Source: Streptococcus gallinaceus
GTDB taxonomy: Bacteria > Bacillota > Bacilli > Lactobacillales > Streptococcaceae
Length of the DNA: 64,000 nt
NCBI RefSeq assembly: GCF_024170225.1
Contig: NZ_JALJXU010000005.1
Location: forward strand, 62,001 to 126,000
Reading direction: 5' to 3'
Shown here: in pieces, positions 1-8,228 of the stretch
How positions within the stretch are numbered: the stretch's first letter is position 1
Layout: each line of letters starts with the position of its first letter
Program-made: the position numbers and the translations under genes
Notes under the pieces: generated by a model
What the model saw: the letters and a program-made list of their open reading frames with translations, nothing else
Told to the model about the DNA's origin: nothing
The model's database searches: none

Positions 1-314
1 CCTTGACAGCAACCATTATTCGAGTGGCTAAAATCGCTCCAGCTCCTGCTGATCAGAACGGAAAATCAGCCAAGCCAGCGCCAGTACCAAATGTACCAGC
101 AGATAAAGACGAGGTTAAAAACGTGACAAACTTGTCGACTGGAAAAGCTGATGATACGGCTGCACCAAAAGCTCAAGCAGAATCCGTACAGCCAACGAAA
201 CAAGAACAGTCTCTTCCAAGTACAGGTGATAAGAGTAGTACGGCCCTTACAGCTCTTGGAGTCGCAACTCTTCTTGCAGGAATTGGGCTTGTCAAGAAAC
301 GTCAGGACGATTAG
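1..314 (+). CDS. C-terminal tail of LPXTG cell-wall anchored surface protein (5' truncated by window edge)
   Basis: Only the last ~104 codons are present; the open frame runs into the left edge. The visible part is a Pro/Ala/Lys-rich wall-spanning linker, then the sorting signal LPSTGD, a hydrophobic segment (about 20 residues from ALTALGV) and the charged tail KKRQDD. This is the standard sortase A layout: cleavage between T and G and linkage to peptidoglycan. The first residues (TATIIRVAK) could be the end of a catalytic domain. An EEP-type nuclease such as the S. suis surface DNase SsnA is one possibility, but that is inference from a few residues. A strong terminator follows at once, so this is the last gene of its transcript. 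Confidence 0.85.
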   Translation, partial: LTATIIRVAKIAPAPADQNGKSAKPAPVPNVPADKDEVKNVTNLSTGKADDTAAPKAQAESVQPTKQEQSLPSTGDKSSTALTALGVATLLAGIGLVKKRQDD

Positions 315-321
315 TCATTAC

Positions 322-354
322 AAAAAAGATTGAGGTATTCCCTCAATCTTTTTT
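322..354 (+). terminator. Intrinsic terminator after the LPXTG protein gene
   Basis: Perfect 8-bp stem GATTGAGG/CCTCAATC (328-335 with 341-348) and a 5-nt loop. It is flanked by six A and six T, which extend the stem and make it usable in both directions. Confidence 0.93.
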
Positions 355-452
355 GTATGTGTTTGGAGAGTGGTCAGGCAATCACACTTTTTCTGCATCG
401 CGATGAAAATGAAAAAAAGTCATAAAAACTTATAAAAATCAAAAAGAAAGGG

Positions 453-481
453 TTTACATTCCAGTTTTTATGGTATATAAT
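453..481 (+). promoter_or_regulatory. ptsG promoter
   Basis: TTTACA (453-458), a 17-bp spacer, then TATAAT (476-481). Expected transcription start near 488, just before the cre palindrome. Confidence 0.8.
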
Positions 482-496
482 ATTAGTAAAAATAAA

Positions 497-508
497 GCAA
501 ACGTTTGC
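497..508 (+). promoter_or_regulatory. cre site (CcpA operator) downstream of ptsG promoter
   Basis: Perfect palindrome GCAAACGTTTGC. With its flanks it matches the catabolite-responsive element core (AAACGTTT). It lies at about +9 to +20 of the predicted transcript, where CcpA-HPr(Ser-P) normally blocks transcription. Confidence 0.8.
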
Positions 509-531
509 ACAAAACGTAAAAGGAGAAAGAT

Positions 532-2718
532 ATGAAAAATATCAAGCAATTGTTCAGCTTCGAATTTTGGCAAAAATTCGGAAAAGCATTGATGGTTGTT
601 ATCGCGGTAATGCCAGCCGCGGGTCTGATGGTTTCAATTGGGAACTCACTTCCATTGTTGGCCCCATCAAATCATATCTTGGCGCTTGTAGCCAATGTGA
701 TTGCTCAAATCGGTTGGGGAATTATTGGAAATCTCCACCTACTCTTTGCTCTTGCTATCGGTGGTAGCTGGGCGAAGGATCGTGCTGGAGGAGCCTTTGC
801 AGCCGGTATTTCCTTTATTTTGCTCAATCTGATTACAGGTAACTTTTTTGGTGTCAATTCTGCAATGGTGGCGGATAAAGAAGCTACCGTTCGGACTGTT
901 TTTGGGGCAACCATTAAGGTATCCGATTACTTTGTCACTATTTTAGGGCAACCAGCCTTGAATATGGGGGTATTTGTAGGGATTATCGCCGGATTTGTCG
1001 GTGCTACAGCTTACAATAAATACTACAATTACCGTAAACTTCCAGATGCCTTGACTTTCTTTAACGGCAAACGCTTTGTGCCATTTGTTGTTATCTTCCG
1101 TTCAGCGGTTGTGGCGGTTATCCTTTCTATCATCTGGCCAGTTATTCAGTCAGGAATCAATGGCTTTGGTATGTGGATTGCCAGCTCACAAGATACAGCG
1201 CCTATCTTGGCACCCTTCCTCTATGGTACTTTGGAGCGCTTGCTCTTGCCATTCGGCCTTCACCATATGTTGACCATTCCGATGAACTACACTTCCTTGG
1301 GTGGTACCTATGAAATCATGACGGGTGCTCAAGCAGGTACACAAGTATTTGGTCAAGACCCACTCTGGTTGGCATGGGTAACAGACTTGATGAATTTCAA
1401 AGACGCTGGAAATATGACAGCCTATAATGATTTGTTGGCAAATGTCACACCAGCTCGTTTCAAAGTGGGACAAATGATCGGTTCATCAGCTATCTTGATG
1501 GGATTGACCTTGGCGATGTACCGCAATGTTGACCCTGACAAAAAGAAAAAATACAAATCAATGTTTGTTTCTGCAGCAGCTGCCGTCTTCTTGACAGGTG
1601 TTACAGAACCAATCGAATACATGTTTATGTTTGCAGCGATGCCGCTTTACATTGTCTATGCGGTGGTGCAAGGATGTGCCTTTGCAATGGCAGATATCGT
1701 TCACCTTCGTTTGCACTCATTTGGGAATATTGAATTATTGACACGTACACCGATTGCGATTAAAGCCGGTTTGGGAATGGATCTTGTCTTCTTTGTCCTT
1801 GTCTGTCTAGGCTTTGCTGTCGCAATGTACTTTATCGCAGATTTCATGATTAAAAAACTCAACCTGGCAACTACAGGTCGAAATGGTAACTATGATGACG
1901 GTGAAGGTGGAGAAGTTGCAGCAGCTAGCTCAGCAGCAACTGCAGATAGTAACTCACAAGTTGTCCAAATCATTAACCTTCTTGGGGGTCGTGAAAATAT
2001 CGTTGATGTGGATGCATGTATGACACGTTTGCGTGTAACTGTCGGAGATGCTGCCAAGGTTGGTACAGAGTCCGCATGGAAAAAAGCCGGTGCCATGGGC
2101 TTGGTAACAAAAGGCAATGGTGTACAAGCCATTTATGGTCCAAAAGCAGATGTACTGAAGTCAGATATCCAAGATTTATTGGATTCAGGTACCGTTATTC
2201 CAATCGTGAATGTCGAAACTGGTGAGCCAATTACAGCAGTTCCTGTAGCAGCCTTTAAGGGAATTACAGAAGAGATTCAGACTGTTGCAAATGGGTTGGT
2301 AGAAGAATTATCAGTTGTCAAAGACCCAGTCTTCTCAGAAAAAATGATGGGAGATGGCTTCGCAGTTGAGCCAACAGATGGACAGATTGTCGTGCCTGTT
2401 GCTGGTACCATTACAACGATTTTCCCAACCAAACATGCTTTTGGAATGGTCACAGACAGTGGTCTGGAGGTCTTGGTACATATTGGCTTAGATACGGTAT
2501 CTCTTGAGGGGCATCCGTTTGAAGTGCACATTGCGGAAGGTCAAAAAGTGCAAGCAGGAGACTTGGCAGTAGTAGCAGACTTGGATGCTATTCGTCAAGC
2601 TGGAAAAGAAAACAGTGTGATTGTCGTCTTTACAAATATGATGGAGATCGAATCTGTCACACTCGAACAAACAGGTCAACAAACCATTCATACAACAGTG
2701 GCAAAAGTTAGCTTGTAA
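532..2718 (+). CDS. ptsG: PTS glucose/maltose-type transporter, fused IICBA
   Basis: 728-aa phosphotransferase permease that imports and phosphorylates a glucose-type sugar. Order is IIC (about 1-430, many hydrophobic helices), a Ser/Ala/Asp-rich linker near 450-470, IIB with phospho-Cys496 in the motif DACMTRLR, and a Crr-like IIA at about 590-728. IIA carries His635 (TKHAF) and active-site His650 (VLVHIGLD). It is full length for the IICBA glucose family. The start has AGGAG 7 nt upstream. A cre site in the leader predicts CcpA control. Two EEP genes follow on the same strand without a clear terminator. Sugar specificity (glucose, possibly also alpha-glucosides) is inferred from family. Confidence 0.92.
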   Translation: MKNIKQLFSFEFWQKFGKALMVVIAVMPAAGLMVSIGNSLPLLAPSNHILALVANVIAQIGWGIIGNLHLLFALAIGGSWAKDRAGGAFAAGISFILLNLITGNFFGVNSAMVADKEATVRTVFGATIKVSDYFVTILGQPALNMGVFVGIIAGFVGATAYNKYYNYRKLPDALTFFNGKRFVPFVVIFRSAVVAVILSIIWPVIQSGINGFGMWIASSQDTAPILAPFLYGTLERLLLPFGLHHMLTIPMNYTSLGGTYEIMTGAQAGTQVFGQDPLWLAWVTDLMNFKDAGNMTAYNDLLANVTPARFKVGQMIGSSAILMGLTLAMYRNVDPDKKKKYKSMFVSAAAAVFLTGVTEPIEYMFMFAAMPLYIVYAVVQGCAFAMADIVHLRLHSFGNIELLTRTPIAIKAGLGMDLVFFVLVCLGFAVAMYFIADFMIKKLNLATTGRNGNYDDGEGGEVAAASSAATADSNSQVVQIINLLGGRENIVDVDACMTRLRVTVGDAAKVGTESAWKKAGAMGLVTKGNGVQAIYGPKADVLKSDIQDLLDSGTVIPIVNVETGEPITAVPVAAFKGITEEIQTVANGLVEELSVVKDPVFSEKMMGDGFAVEPTDGQIVVPVAGTITTIFPTKHAFGMVTDSGLEVLVHIGLDTVSLEGHPFEVHIAEGQKVQAGDLAVVADLDAIRQAGKENSVIVVFTNMMEIESVTLEQTGQQTIHTTVAKVSL

Positions 2719-2727
2719 CATATAAGA

Positions 2728-2762
2728 AAGTTGGGACGAAGTCAGAGAACTTGGTCCCACTT
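2728..2762 (+). other. Long hairpin between ptsG and the EEP genes, no U-tract
   Basis: TGGGAC (2732-2737) pairs with GTCCCA (2754-2759), and AAGT inside it pairs with ACTT around a 6-nt loop, with a single G-G mismatch. No T-run follows, so it is more likely an mRNA processing, stability or partial attenuation element than a full terminator. Confidence 0.5.
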
Positions 2763-2784
2763 CCTTATTTAGAAGGAGAGGTCT

Positions 2785-3600
2785 ATGGCAAAATTAGTAA
2801 CAATCAATACGCATTCGTGGATGGAAGAAAATCCGCTGGAAAAACTTGAGCAATTGGCTCAGGCCATTGTCAAAGAAGACTATGATATCATTTGCCTACA
2901 GGAGGTCAATCAAGAAATTCATTCTGCCCTAGCTCCGCAGCTCGATGGTTATTGTGAAATCAAAGGAAGCCCTGCTATCCACGAAGACCACTATGCTTTG
3001 AACTTGGTGCGTCGTTTGAAGGAGTATGGTAGAGACTATAATTGGTCCTGGGCCTATAATCATATCGGCTACGATCGTTACCATGAGGGCGTAGCTATCT
3101 TGGCGAAAGCAGAGCTGGCTCCACAGGCAGTTCTCGTTTCGAATGCGGACGATGAGTACGATTACCACACTAGGAGAGCCTTGGTTGCAGAGACTATTTT
3201 AGAAGGTAAAAAAGTGCAGGTGGCAAGTCTGCATCTATCTTGGTGGGATAAAGGCTTCCAGGAAGAATGGGGCCGCCTAGAAGGCGTTTTAGTGGCACAA
3301 AAGCTCCCCGTCATCCTTATGGGAGATTTTAACAATCCACAAGGTAATCAAGGTTATAAAAGGATAATGGACAGCCTCTTGTCTCTTCGAGACAGTCATG
3401 TAGCGGCCGAGGAAGTGGTGGGAGACCATACTATTCAAGCGGATATTGATGGTTGGGAAGGTAATCAACAGCTGCTAAAGGTTGATCATGTATTTACGAA
3501 CCTAGACCTCCCCATCAAGAAATCAATAGTTGTCTTTGATGGGAAAGAATCTCCAGTCATCAGCGATCATTTTGGAGTGATGGTGGAAATCACACGATAG
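2785..3600 (+). CDS. Endonuclease/exonuclease/phosphatase (EEP) family protein, copy 1
   Basis: 271-aa single-domain metal-dependent phosphoesterase of the DNase I-like fold. Family motifs are in order: metal-binding Glu in LQEVNQ (~40), Asn/His in YNHIGYDRYHEG (~92-103), MGDFN (~178) and the terminal SDHFG (~260). There is no signal peptide or membrane segment, so it is cytoplasmic. The substrate is not evident; relatives cleave nucleic acids, phosphoinositides or sphingomyelin. It has a strong AAGGAGAGG site. Its paralogue starts 12 nt downstream. Cotranscription with ptsG is possible because the only intervening hairpin lacks a U-run. Confidence 0.85.
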   Translation: MAKLVTINTHSWMEENPLEKLEQLAQAIVKEDYDIICLQEVNQEIHSALAPQLDGYCEIKGSPAIHEDHYALNLVRRLKEYGRDYNWSWAYNHIGYDRYHEGVAILAKAELAPQAVLVSNADDEYDYHTRRALVAETILEGKKVQVASLHLSWWDKGFQEEWGRLEGVLVAQKLPVILMGDFNNPQGNQGYKRIMDSLLSLRDSHVAAEEVVGDHTIQADIDGWEGNQQLLKVDHVFTNLDLPIKKSIVVFDGKESPVISDHFGVMVEITR

Positions 3601-3612
3601 AAGGAGAGAAAA

Positions 3613-4431
3613 ATGGCAAAGTGTTTGACCTTGAATGCTCATTCTTGGCTGGAAGACATTCCCCTAAAACGCTTATTTGACATAGCAGAGCACATTCTCG
3701 AGATGGATTATGACATTGTTTGCCTGCAAGAAATCAATCAGCTAAGAACGAGTCCTGTTGCAAAAGAGTTGCAAAATTATATTCCGATAGCAGAGACGCC
3801 GCCGATTCATGAAGACAACTACGCCCTGTACTTGGTCAATTATCTGAGAAACCATGGCCGCAATTATTACTGGTCCTGGGCCTATAACCACATTGGTTAC
3901 CAAGATTTTCACGAAGGTGTGGTGATTTTATCCAAGACTCCTTTTGAGGCGCAGGATATACTGGTTTCGGATTTTGATGATGAGACCAATTTTCATACGC
4001 GGCGTGTCCTAGTCGCCCAAATGGAGTTGGACGGTGTCCCGGTTACGGTGACGAGTCTCCACCTTTCTTGGGAGGGGCGAGGATTTGAACCAGAATGGCA
4101 GCGATTGGAGCACTATCTTCAAGGATTTTCTACGCCATTATTGTTGATGGGAGACTTCAACGCTCCGACTCATAGCGATGGTTATAGTTTGATTTTGGAG
4201 AGTTCTTTGGGCCTGCATGATTGTCACGAAACGGCCGTCCATTCGCAGGGAGATCACACTATCGTTGCAGATATTGATGGCTGGGAGGGCAATGAAGATG
4301 CCTTAAAGGTGGACCACATCTTTGCTAGCAAGGAGTTGGAAGTGAAGACGTCATTCGTATCCTTTGATGGGGGAAATGCACCGGTTGTGAGCGACCACTA
4401 TGGTATAGCCGTTGAAGTTGGATGGGTATAG
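3613..4431 (+). CDS. Endonuclease/exonuclease/phosphatase (EEP) family protein, copy 2
   Basis: 272-aa paralogue of the preceding gene, the same length and closely similar throughout. The shared blocks include SWAYNHIGY, LMGDFN and ADIDGWEGN, and the catalytic set is conserved (LQEINQ, NHIGY, MGDFN, SDHYG). This is a tandem duplication that has diverged clearly, so both copies are probably functional rather than a recent copy. AAGGAG precedes the ATG. A bidirectional terminator follows and separates it from convergent serS. Substrate unknown. Confidence 0.85.
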   Translation: MAKCLTLNAHSWLEDIPLKRLFDIAEHILEMDYDIVCLQEINQLRTSPVAKELQNYIPIAETPPIHEDNYALYLVNYLRNHGRNYYWSWAYNHIGYQDFHEGVVILSKTPFEAQDILVSDFDDETNFHTRRVLVAQMELDGVPVTVTSLHLSWEGRGFEPEWQRLEHYLQGFSTPLLLMGDFNAPTHSDGYSLILESSLGLHDCHETAVHSQGDHTIVADIDGWEGNEDALKVDHIFASKELEVKTSFVSFDGGNAPVVSDHYGIAVEVGWV

Positions 4432-4440
4432 ACAAAAAAG

Positions 4441-4479
4441 AAAAGTCTAATCTTGAACATTCCAAGATTAGACTTTTTA
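4441..4479. terminator. Bidirectional terminator between EEP copy 2 and serS
   Basis: Perfect 15-bp stem AAAAGTCTAATCTTG/CAAGATTAGACTTTT (4441-4455 with 4463-4477) and a 7-nt loop, between convergent genes. Confidence 0.93.
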
Positions 4480-4490
4480 GTTATCATTGA

Positions 4491-5774
4491 TTAGTTAGGT
4501 GCGATAACCTCAGCTCCTCCCATGTAAGGACGAAGCACTTCAGGAATGGTTACAGAACCATCGGCATTTTGGTAGTTCTCAAGAATAGCAGCAACTGTGC
4601 GTCCGACTGCAAGACCAGAACCATTCAATGTGTGGAGAAGTTTAACCTTGCCATCTGCTTCATCACGGTAACGGATTTGGGCACGACGGGCTTGGAAATC
4701 TTCTGTGTTTGAGCAAGAAGAAATTTCACGGTAGGCATTTTGGGCTGGAATCCAAACTTCCAAGTCGTAGGTTTTAGCAGCTGAGAAGCCCATATCTCCT
4801 GTACACAAGGCAAGAACGCGGTATGGCAAGCCCAGTTTTTGGAGGATATTCTCAGCGTTGGCAGTCATTTTTTCCAATTCTTCGTATGACTCTTCTGGTT
4901 TGGCAAATTTCACCATTTCAACCTTGTGGAATTGGTGCAAGCGAATCAACCCACGTGTGTCACGTCCTGCAGAACCAGCTTCTGAACGGAAAGATGGGCT
5001 CATAGCGGTGAAGTAGATTGGCAATTCTTTGCCGTCAATGATTTCATTGCGGTAGTAGTTTGTCAATGGGACTTCAGCCGTTGGAATCAAAACGAATGGA
5101 CGTTCTTCGTCGTTGATTTCAAAGGTATCTTCTTTGAATTTTGGATATTGACCAGTACCAAACATAGAATCGCGATTGACCATGTAAGGAGTGATCATTT
5201 CAGTGTAGCCTTCTTTAGCGTGCTCATCCAACATAAAGTTGTAAATAGCGCGTTCCAAACGTGCTCCAAGACCCTTGTAGAAGAGGAAACGAGTTCCTGT
5301 GACTTTAGCCCCACGTTCCCAATCGAGGATGTCCAGGTCTTCTCCCAAGTCCCAGTGTGCTTTAATATCGAAGTCAAATTCACGAGGCGTTCCCCAACGG
5401 CGAACTTCAACGTTTTGTTCCTCGTCAGCACCGACAGGAACAGTATCGTGTGGTGTGTTTGGCAAGACAGTGATGATGTTTTGCAAGGCTTGGTCGATGT
5501 TTGCGAGTTCAGCGTCGACAGTCTTGATGTCGGCTGATACTTTTTGCATGGCAGCGATTTGCTCGCTAGCATCTTCTTTGTTACGTTTTGCTTGGGCAAT
5601 GGCAGCTGATGACAAATTGCGTTCTGCTTTTAATTCTTCAGACTGGACCAAAAGTTGGCGGCGTTTGGTATCGAGTTCTTTGATTTCTGTTAATGTTTCT
5701 TGAGCGACACCGCGAGTGGCTAATTTTTCAGCAACGGCATCGAAGTCTGTACGAATGCGTTTCAAATCAAGCAT
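4491..5774 (-). CDS. serS: Seryl-tRNA synthetase
   Basis: 427-aa class II aminoacyl-tRNA synthetase that charges tRNA-Ser. The N-terminal ~110 residues form the Lys/Glu-rich antiparallel coiled-coil arm. The catalytic core follows, with motif 2 (FRSEAG) and motif 3 ([11 protein letters not shown]) near the C-terminus. I start it at the ATG of [11 protein letters not shown], 11 bp after GGAGG; a 7-residue upstream extension lies within the SD region and is not used. It is transcribed from its own promoter through a serine T-box leader, downstream of manO, and ends at a convergent terminator. Confidence 0.97.
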   Translation of the reverse strand: MLDLKRIRTDFDAVAEKLATRGVAQETLTEIKELDTKRRQLLVQSEELKAERNLSSAAIAQAKRNKEDASEQIAAMQKVSADIKTVDAELANIDQALQNIITVLPNTPHDTVPVGADEEQNVEVRRWGTPREFDFDIKAHWDLGEDLDILDWERGAKVTGTRFLFYKGLGARLERAIYNFMLDEHAKEGYTEMITPYMVNRDSMFGTGQYPKFKEDTFEINDEERPFVLIPTAEVPLTNYYRNEIIDGKELPIYFTAMSPSFRSEAGSAGRDTRGLIRLHQFHKVEMVKFAKPEESYEELEKMTANAENILQKLGLPYRVLALCTGDMGFSAAKTYDLEVWIPAQNAYREISSCSNTEDFQARRAQIRYRDEADGKVKLLHTLNGSGLAVGRTVAAILENYQNADGSVTIPEVLRPYMGGAEVIAPN

Positions 5775-5786
5775 AATATTCCTCCA

Positions 5787-5966
5787 TAAAAACAAAACAC
5801 CCTAGCTATCGTTGGAGTGCGCATGCACGGTTCCATCCAACTTCACCAAGGTGCTCTTAATTGACTATTTAATTTGTATCGAACGGTAGAATTTCACAGC
5901 ATCTCTTTACCTGCTCACAGCGACCGCAGGCTTTCTGGAAAAGGGAAAGCTCTTACTTATCCGTTT
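5787..5966 (-). promoter_or_regulatory. Serine T-box leader of serS
   Basis: Reading the minus strand, Stem I is closed by AACGG (5965-5961) with CCGTT (5886-5882). It contains an AGTA motif on the 5' side. The specifier triplet UCU (5890-5888, a serine codon) is followed by A just before the closing helix. The antiterminator is GTTGGA, then the conserved 7-nt bulge TGGAACC (5835-5829), then GTGC/GCAC and TCCAAC. A competing short terminator (CACTC 5819-5815 with GGGTG 5802-5798) precedes TTTTGTTTTT. This predicts serS induction when tRNA-Ser is uncharged. Confidence 0.92.
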
Positions 5967-5971
5967 GAATT

Positions 5972-6000
5972 ATTATACTCTATTTACTTTTTTTTGGCAA
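5972..6000 (-). promoter_or_regulatory. serS promoter, inside the 3' end of manO
   Basis: On the minus strand, TTGCCA (6000-5995), a 17-bp spacer and TATAAT (5977-5972). The expected start (about 5965) coincides with the first base of T-box Stem I. The -35 and spacer overlap the last codons of manO. Confidence 0.85.
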
Positions 6001-6358
6001 ATAGATTTGTCATTTTTTGTCCAATTGTTTGGACAAGCGTTGGTAATTTCACAACCTTATCGTTTCCAATATGCTGGCGCGCAACTTTTAAAATCTTCCC
6101 AGAGTCTTTTGAGGCAAAGAGGAATTTTCCCTGATCAGTAAAGATTTCAAAGTGACGGCTCACTTTATTTCCAGTGACATTGGCACCGATTTGGTCGATG
6201 GAGTCCCAAGGGATTTGGATGTAATCTTCTACATTTTTATCGTTGTAGAATTCAAGACCGTTATTCCCCAGCAAAAATTTCCCTACCTTGCCACCGATTG
6301 CTAAGTAAGAAACACCGGTTGTTGTTAGTTCTACAGTCGAATTGATAGATTGTGCCAT
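5984..6358 (-). CDS. manO: DUF956 family protein ManO
   Basis: 124-aa protein of the DUF956 family, usually encoded next to mannose-family PTS operons in streptococci, lactococci and listeria. It is mixed alpha/beta, with no signal peptide or membrane span and a basic C-terminus (LFAKKK). Its biochemical role is not established; a part in regulation or assembly of the Man-PTS is often suggested. It lies downstream of manN on the same strand, behind a stem-loop that should reduce its expression relative to manLMN. AAAGGAG precedes the ATG. Its 3' end contains the serS promoter. Confidence 0.88.
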   Translation of the reverse strand: MAQSINSTVELTTTGVSYLAIGGKVGKFLLGNNGLEFYNDKNVEDYIQIPWDSIDQIGANVTGNKVSRHFEIFTDQGKFLFASKDSGKILKVARQHIGNDKVVKLPTLVQTIGQKMTNLFAKKK

Positions 6359-6384
6359 ATTGTCTCCTTTGTTAGTATTATAGC

Positions 6385-6412
6385 AAAAGAGTTTCCTTTC
6401 GGAAACTCTTTT
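6385..6412 (-). terminator. Stem-loop terminator or attenuator between manN and manO
   Basis: Perfect 12-bp stem (AAAAGAGTTTCC 6385-6396 with 6401-6412) and a 4-nt loop. On the minus strand only four T follow, so partial readthrough into manO is likely. Confidence 0.8.
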
Positions 6413-6417
6413 TGGTC

Positions 6418-7329
6418 TTACATGATGTGAGCCAAACGAGCCAAGATACCAACTGCAAAGAGTGCAACGATGATAACGATTGGAGAAACTTTTTTCTTAA
6501 GCAACCACATGCAGAGGAATGTCAAGAGAAGTCCAGCCAAGCCTGGAATCAATGAGTTCAATTGCGCTTGAAGTGTGTTTGCTTTTTCAGGAGTCAAGCT
6601 CAATCCGCTGAGGGCATCTCCCAAGATACCTTGCAATTCAGCACCAGTTACATTTCCTTTAGGGAAAGCAATATATGCTCCTTCAGAAAGTTTTGTAGAT
6701 GGCAAGTTAACAGTGAAGTTGATAGATACCCAACGTTCTACCAAGACCGCCAAGATAAACATACCAAGGATTGAAGCACCTTTTGTGATGTCTTGGAGGA
6801 TACCACCAGACAAGTCTTTCGTGATTTCTTTACCTGATTTATAACCAAACTCTTGTGTGTACCAAAGGAAGGCCATACGGATTGCATTCCACAATACGAA
6901 GAAGAGGATTGGACCCATGATGTTACCTGATTGTGCAAGAGAAGCACCAAGTGCACCAAGGATAGGACGTACTGTAAACCAGAATACTGGGTCACCGATA
7001 CCGGCAAGAGGTCCCATCATACCGATTTTCACACCTTGGATAGCTGTGTTATCGATTTCAGTACCGTTTGCTTTTTCTTCTTCAAGGGCAAGGGTTACAC
7101 CGATGATAGGAGCAGCTACGTATGGGTGTGTGTTGAAGAATTCCATGTGGCGCTCAAGGGCAGCAGCACGGTCTTCTTTAGTAGTGTAAAGTTTTTTCAA
7201 AGCTGGGATAAGTGCGTATGCCCAACCCATGTTTTGCATACGTTCATAGTTCCAAGAACCTTGAAGGAAGGTTGAACGCCACCAAACTTTTTGACGGTCA
7301 GATTTTGTTAATTTCAATTGTTCAGTCAT
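6418..7329 (-). CDS. manN: PTS mannose/fructose/sorbose transporter subunit IID
   Basis: 303-aa membrane component of the mannose-family PTS that forms the sugar channel together with IIC. Family signatures include the N-terminal WRSTFLQGSWNYERMQNMGW and the middle stretch GIGDPVFWFTVRPILGALGA; several hydrophobic segments and a C-terminal membrane helix follow. Full length for EIID. It is the third gene of manLMN, 15 bp after manM, with AAAGGGG before the ATG. Man-PTS IIC/IID are also receptors for class IIa bacteriocins in related bacteria. Role assigned from family and gene order. Confidence 0.95.
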   Translation of the reverse strand: MTEQLKLTKSDRQKVWWRSTFLQGSWNYERMQNMGWAYALIPALKKLYTTKEDRAAALERHMEFFNTHPYVAAPIIGVTLALEEEKANGTEIDNTAIQGVKIGMMGPLAGIGDPVFWFTVRPILGALGASLAQSGNIMGPILFFVLWNAIRMAFLWYTQEFGYKSGKEITKDLSGGILQDITKGASILGMFILAVLVERWVSINFTVNLPSTKLSEGAYIAFPKGNVTGAELQGILGDALSGLSLTPEKANTLQAQLNSLIPGLAGLLLTFLCMWLLKKKVSPIVIIVALFAVGILARLAHIM

Positions 7330-7344
7330 TTGTCTTACCCCTTT

Positions 7345-8151
7345 CTAATAGTCTTCTAAGATGTCACCGATTGGGTCACCTGATGCTACAGTAGCTCCAC
7401 CATTACCACCTTTTTTAGAAAGGTTAATGTAGATGATAGCAATAGCAACACCGAGAACACCAGTCGCGATCAAAGTAAGTTGAGTCAAAGCGGCAAAGAC
7501 AAAACCGATTGCAAAGAATGGCCATACTTCACGAGTTGCCATCATGTTGATAACCATTGCGTAACCTACGGCAACGACCATGGCACCACCGACTTGCATA
7601 CCACCGTTGAGCCATTCTGGCATTTTTTCAAGAATGCTTTGTACAGCTTCTGATGGGATAGCAAGAAGCAATCCTGCAGGAATAGCAATACGCAAACCTT
7701 GCATTGCAAGAGCGATCAAGTGGAAGCGTTCGATTGCTGCGTAGTTACCTTCTTTGGCAGCCTTGTCACCAGCGTGAACAAGGGCAGTTGACAAAGTACG
7801 TACGATCATTGTCAAGAAGAGACCAGCAACGGCAAGAGGGATAGCTGATGAGTAGGCAAAAGTGATCCCTTTCATTGTGAAGTCGCCACCTTTTACCATG
7901 ATGATAGCAGCTGCAACAGAAGCCAAGGCTGCATCGGGCGCAACGGCAGCACCGATGTTAGCCCAACCAAGAGCTAACATTTGAAGTGTACCACCAAGGA
8001 TAACACCGGCTTCAAGATGACCTGTTACAAGACCGATGAGGGTACATGCAATCAGCGGTTGGTGAAATTGGAATTGGTCGAGGATACCTTCAAGACCAGC
8101 CATGAAGGCAACGAAGATGACCAAAATCATAGAAATAATTGAAATATCCAT
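7345..8151 (-). CDS. manM: PTS mannose/fructose/sorbose transporter subunit IIC
   Basis: 268-aa polytopic membrane protein, the substrate-translocating EIIC of the mannose PTS, with Gly/Ala-rich helices throughout and the conserved region LGWANIGAAVAPDAALASV. I start it at the ATG of MDISIISM. An in-frame TTG two codons upstream has better spacing from AAAGGA (6 nt rather than 12) and cannot be excluded. It lies between manL (77 bp upstream) and manN (15 bp downstream) in one operon. Confidence 0.94.
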   Translation of the reverse strand: MDISIISMILVIFVAFMAGLEGILDQFQFHQPLIACTLIGLVTGHLEAGVILGGTLQMLALGWANIGAAVAPDAALASVAAAIIMVKGGDFTMKGITFAYSSAIPLAVAGLFLTMIVRTLSTALVHAGDKAAKEGNYAAIERFHLIALAMQGLRIAIPAGLLLAIPSEAVQSILEKMPEWLNGGMQVGGAMVVAVGYAMVINMMATREVWPFFAIGFVFAALTQLTLIATGVLGVAIAIIYINLSKKGGNGGATVASGDPIGDILEDY

Positions 8152-8228
8152 AATCAATCATAATCCTTTCATAAATGGGTTTCTGTCAGGGAAACGTTTG
8201 AATCTGACAGGAAAATTTTTCAAATAGC

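Noticed and set aside
5148-5703. Long open frames opposite serS
   Set aside because: Antisense shadows of a highly conserved synthetase; no SD or promoter.
8152-8157. TTG start for manM two codons upstream
   Set aside because: Spacing from the SD is better, but the ATG start gives the usual N-terminus of the family; left as an alternative.
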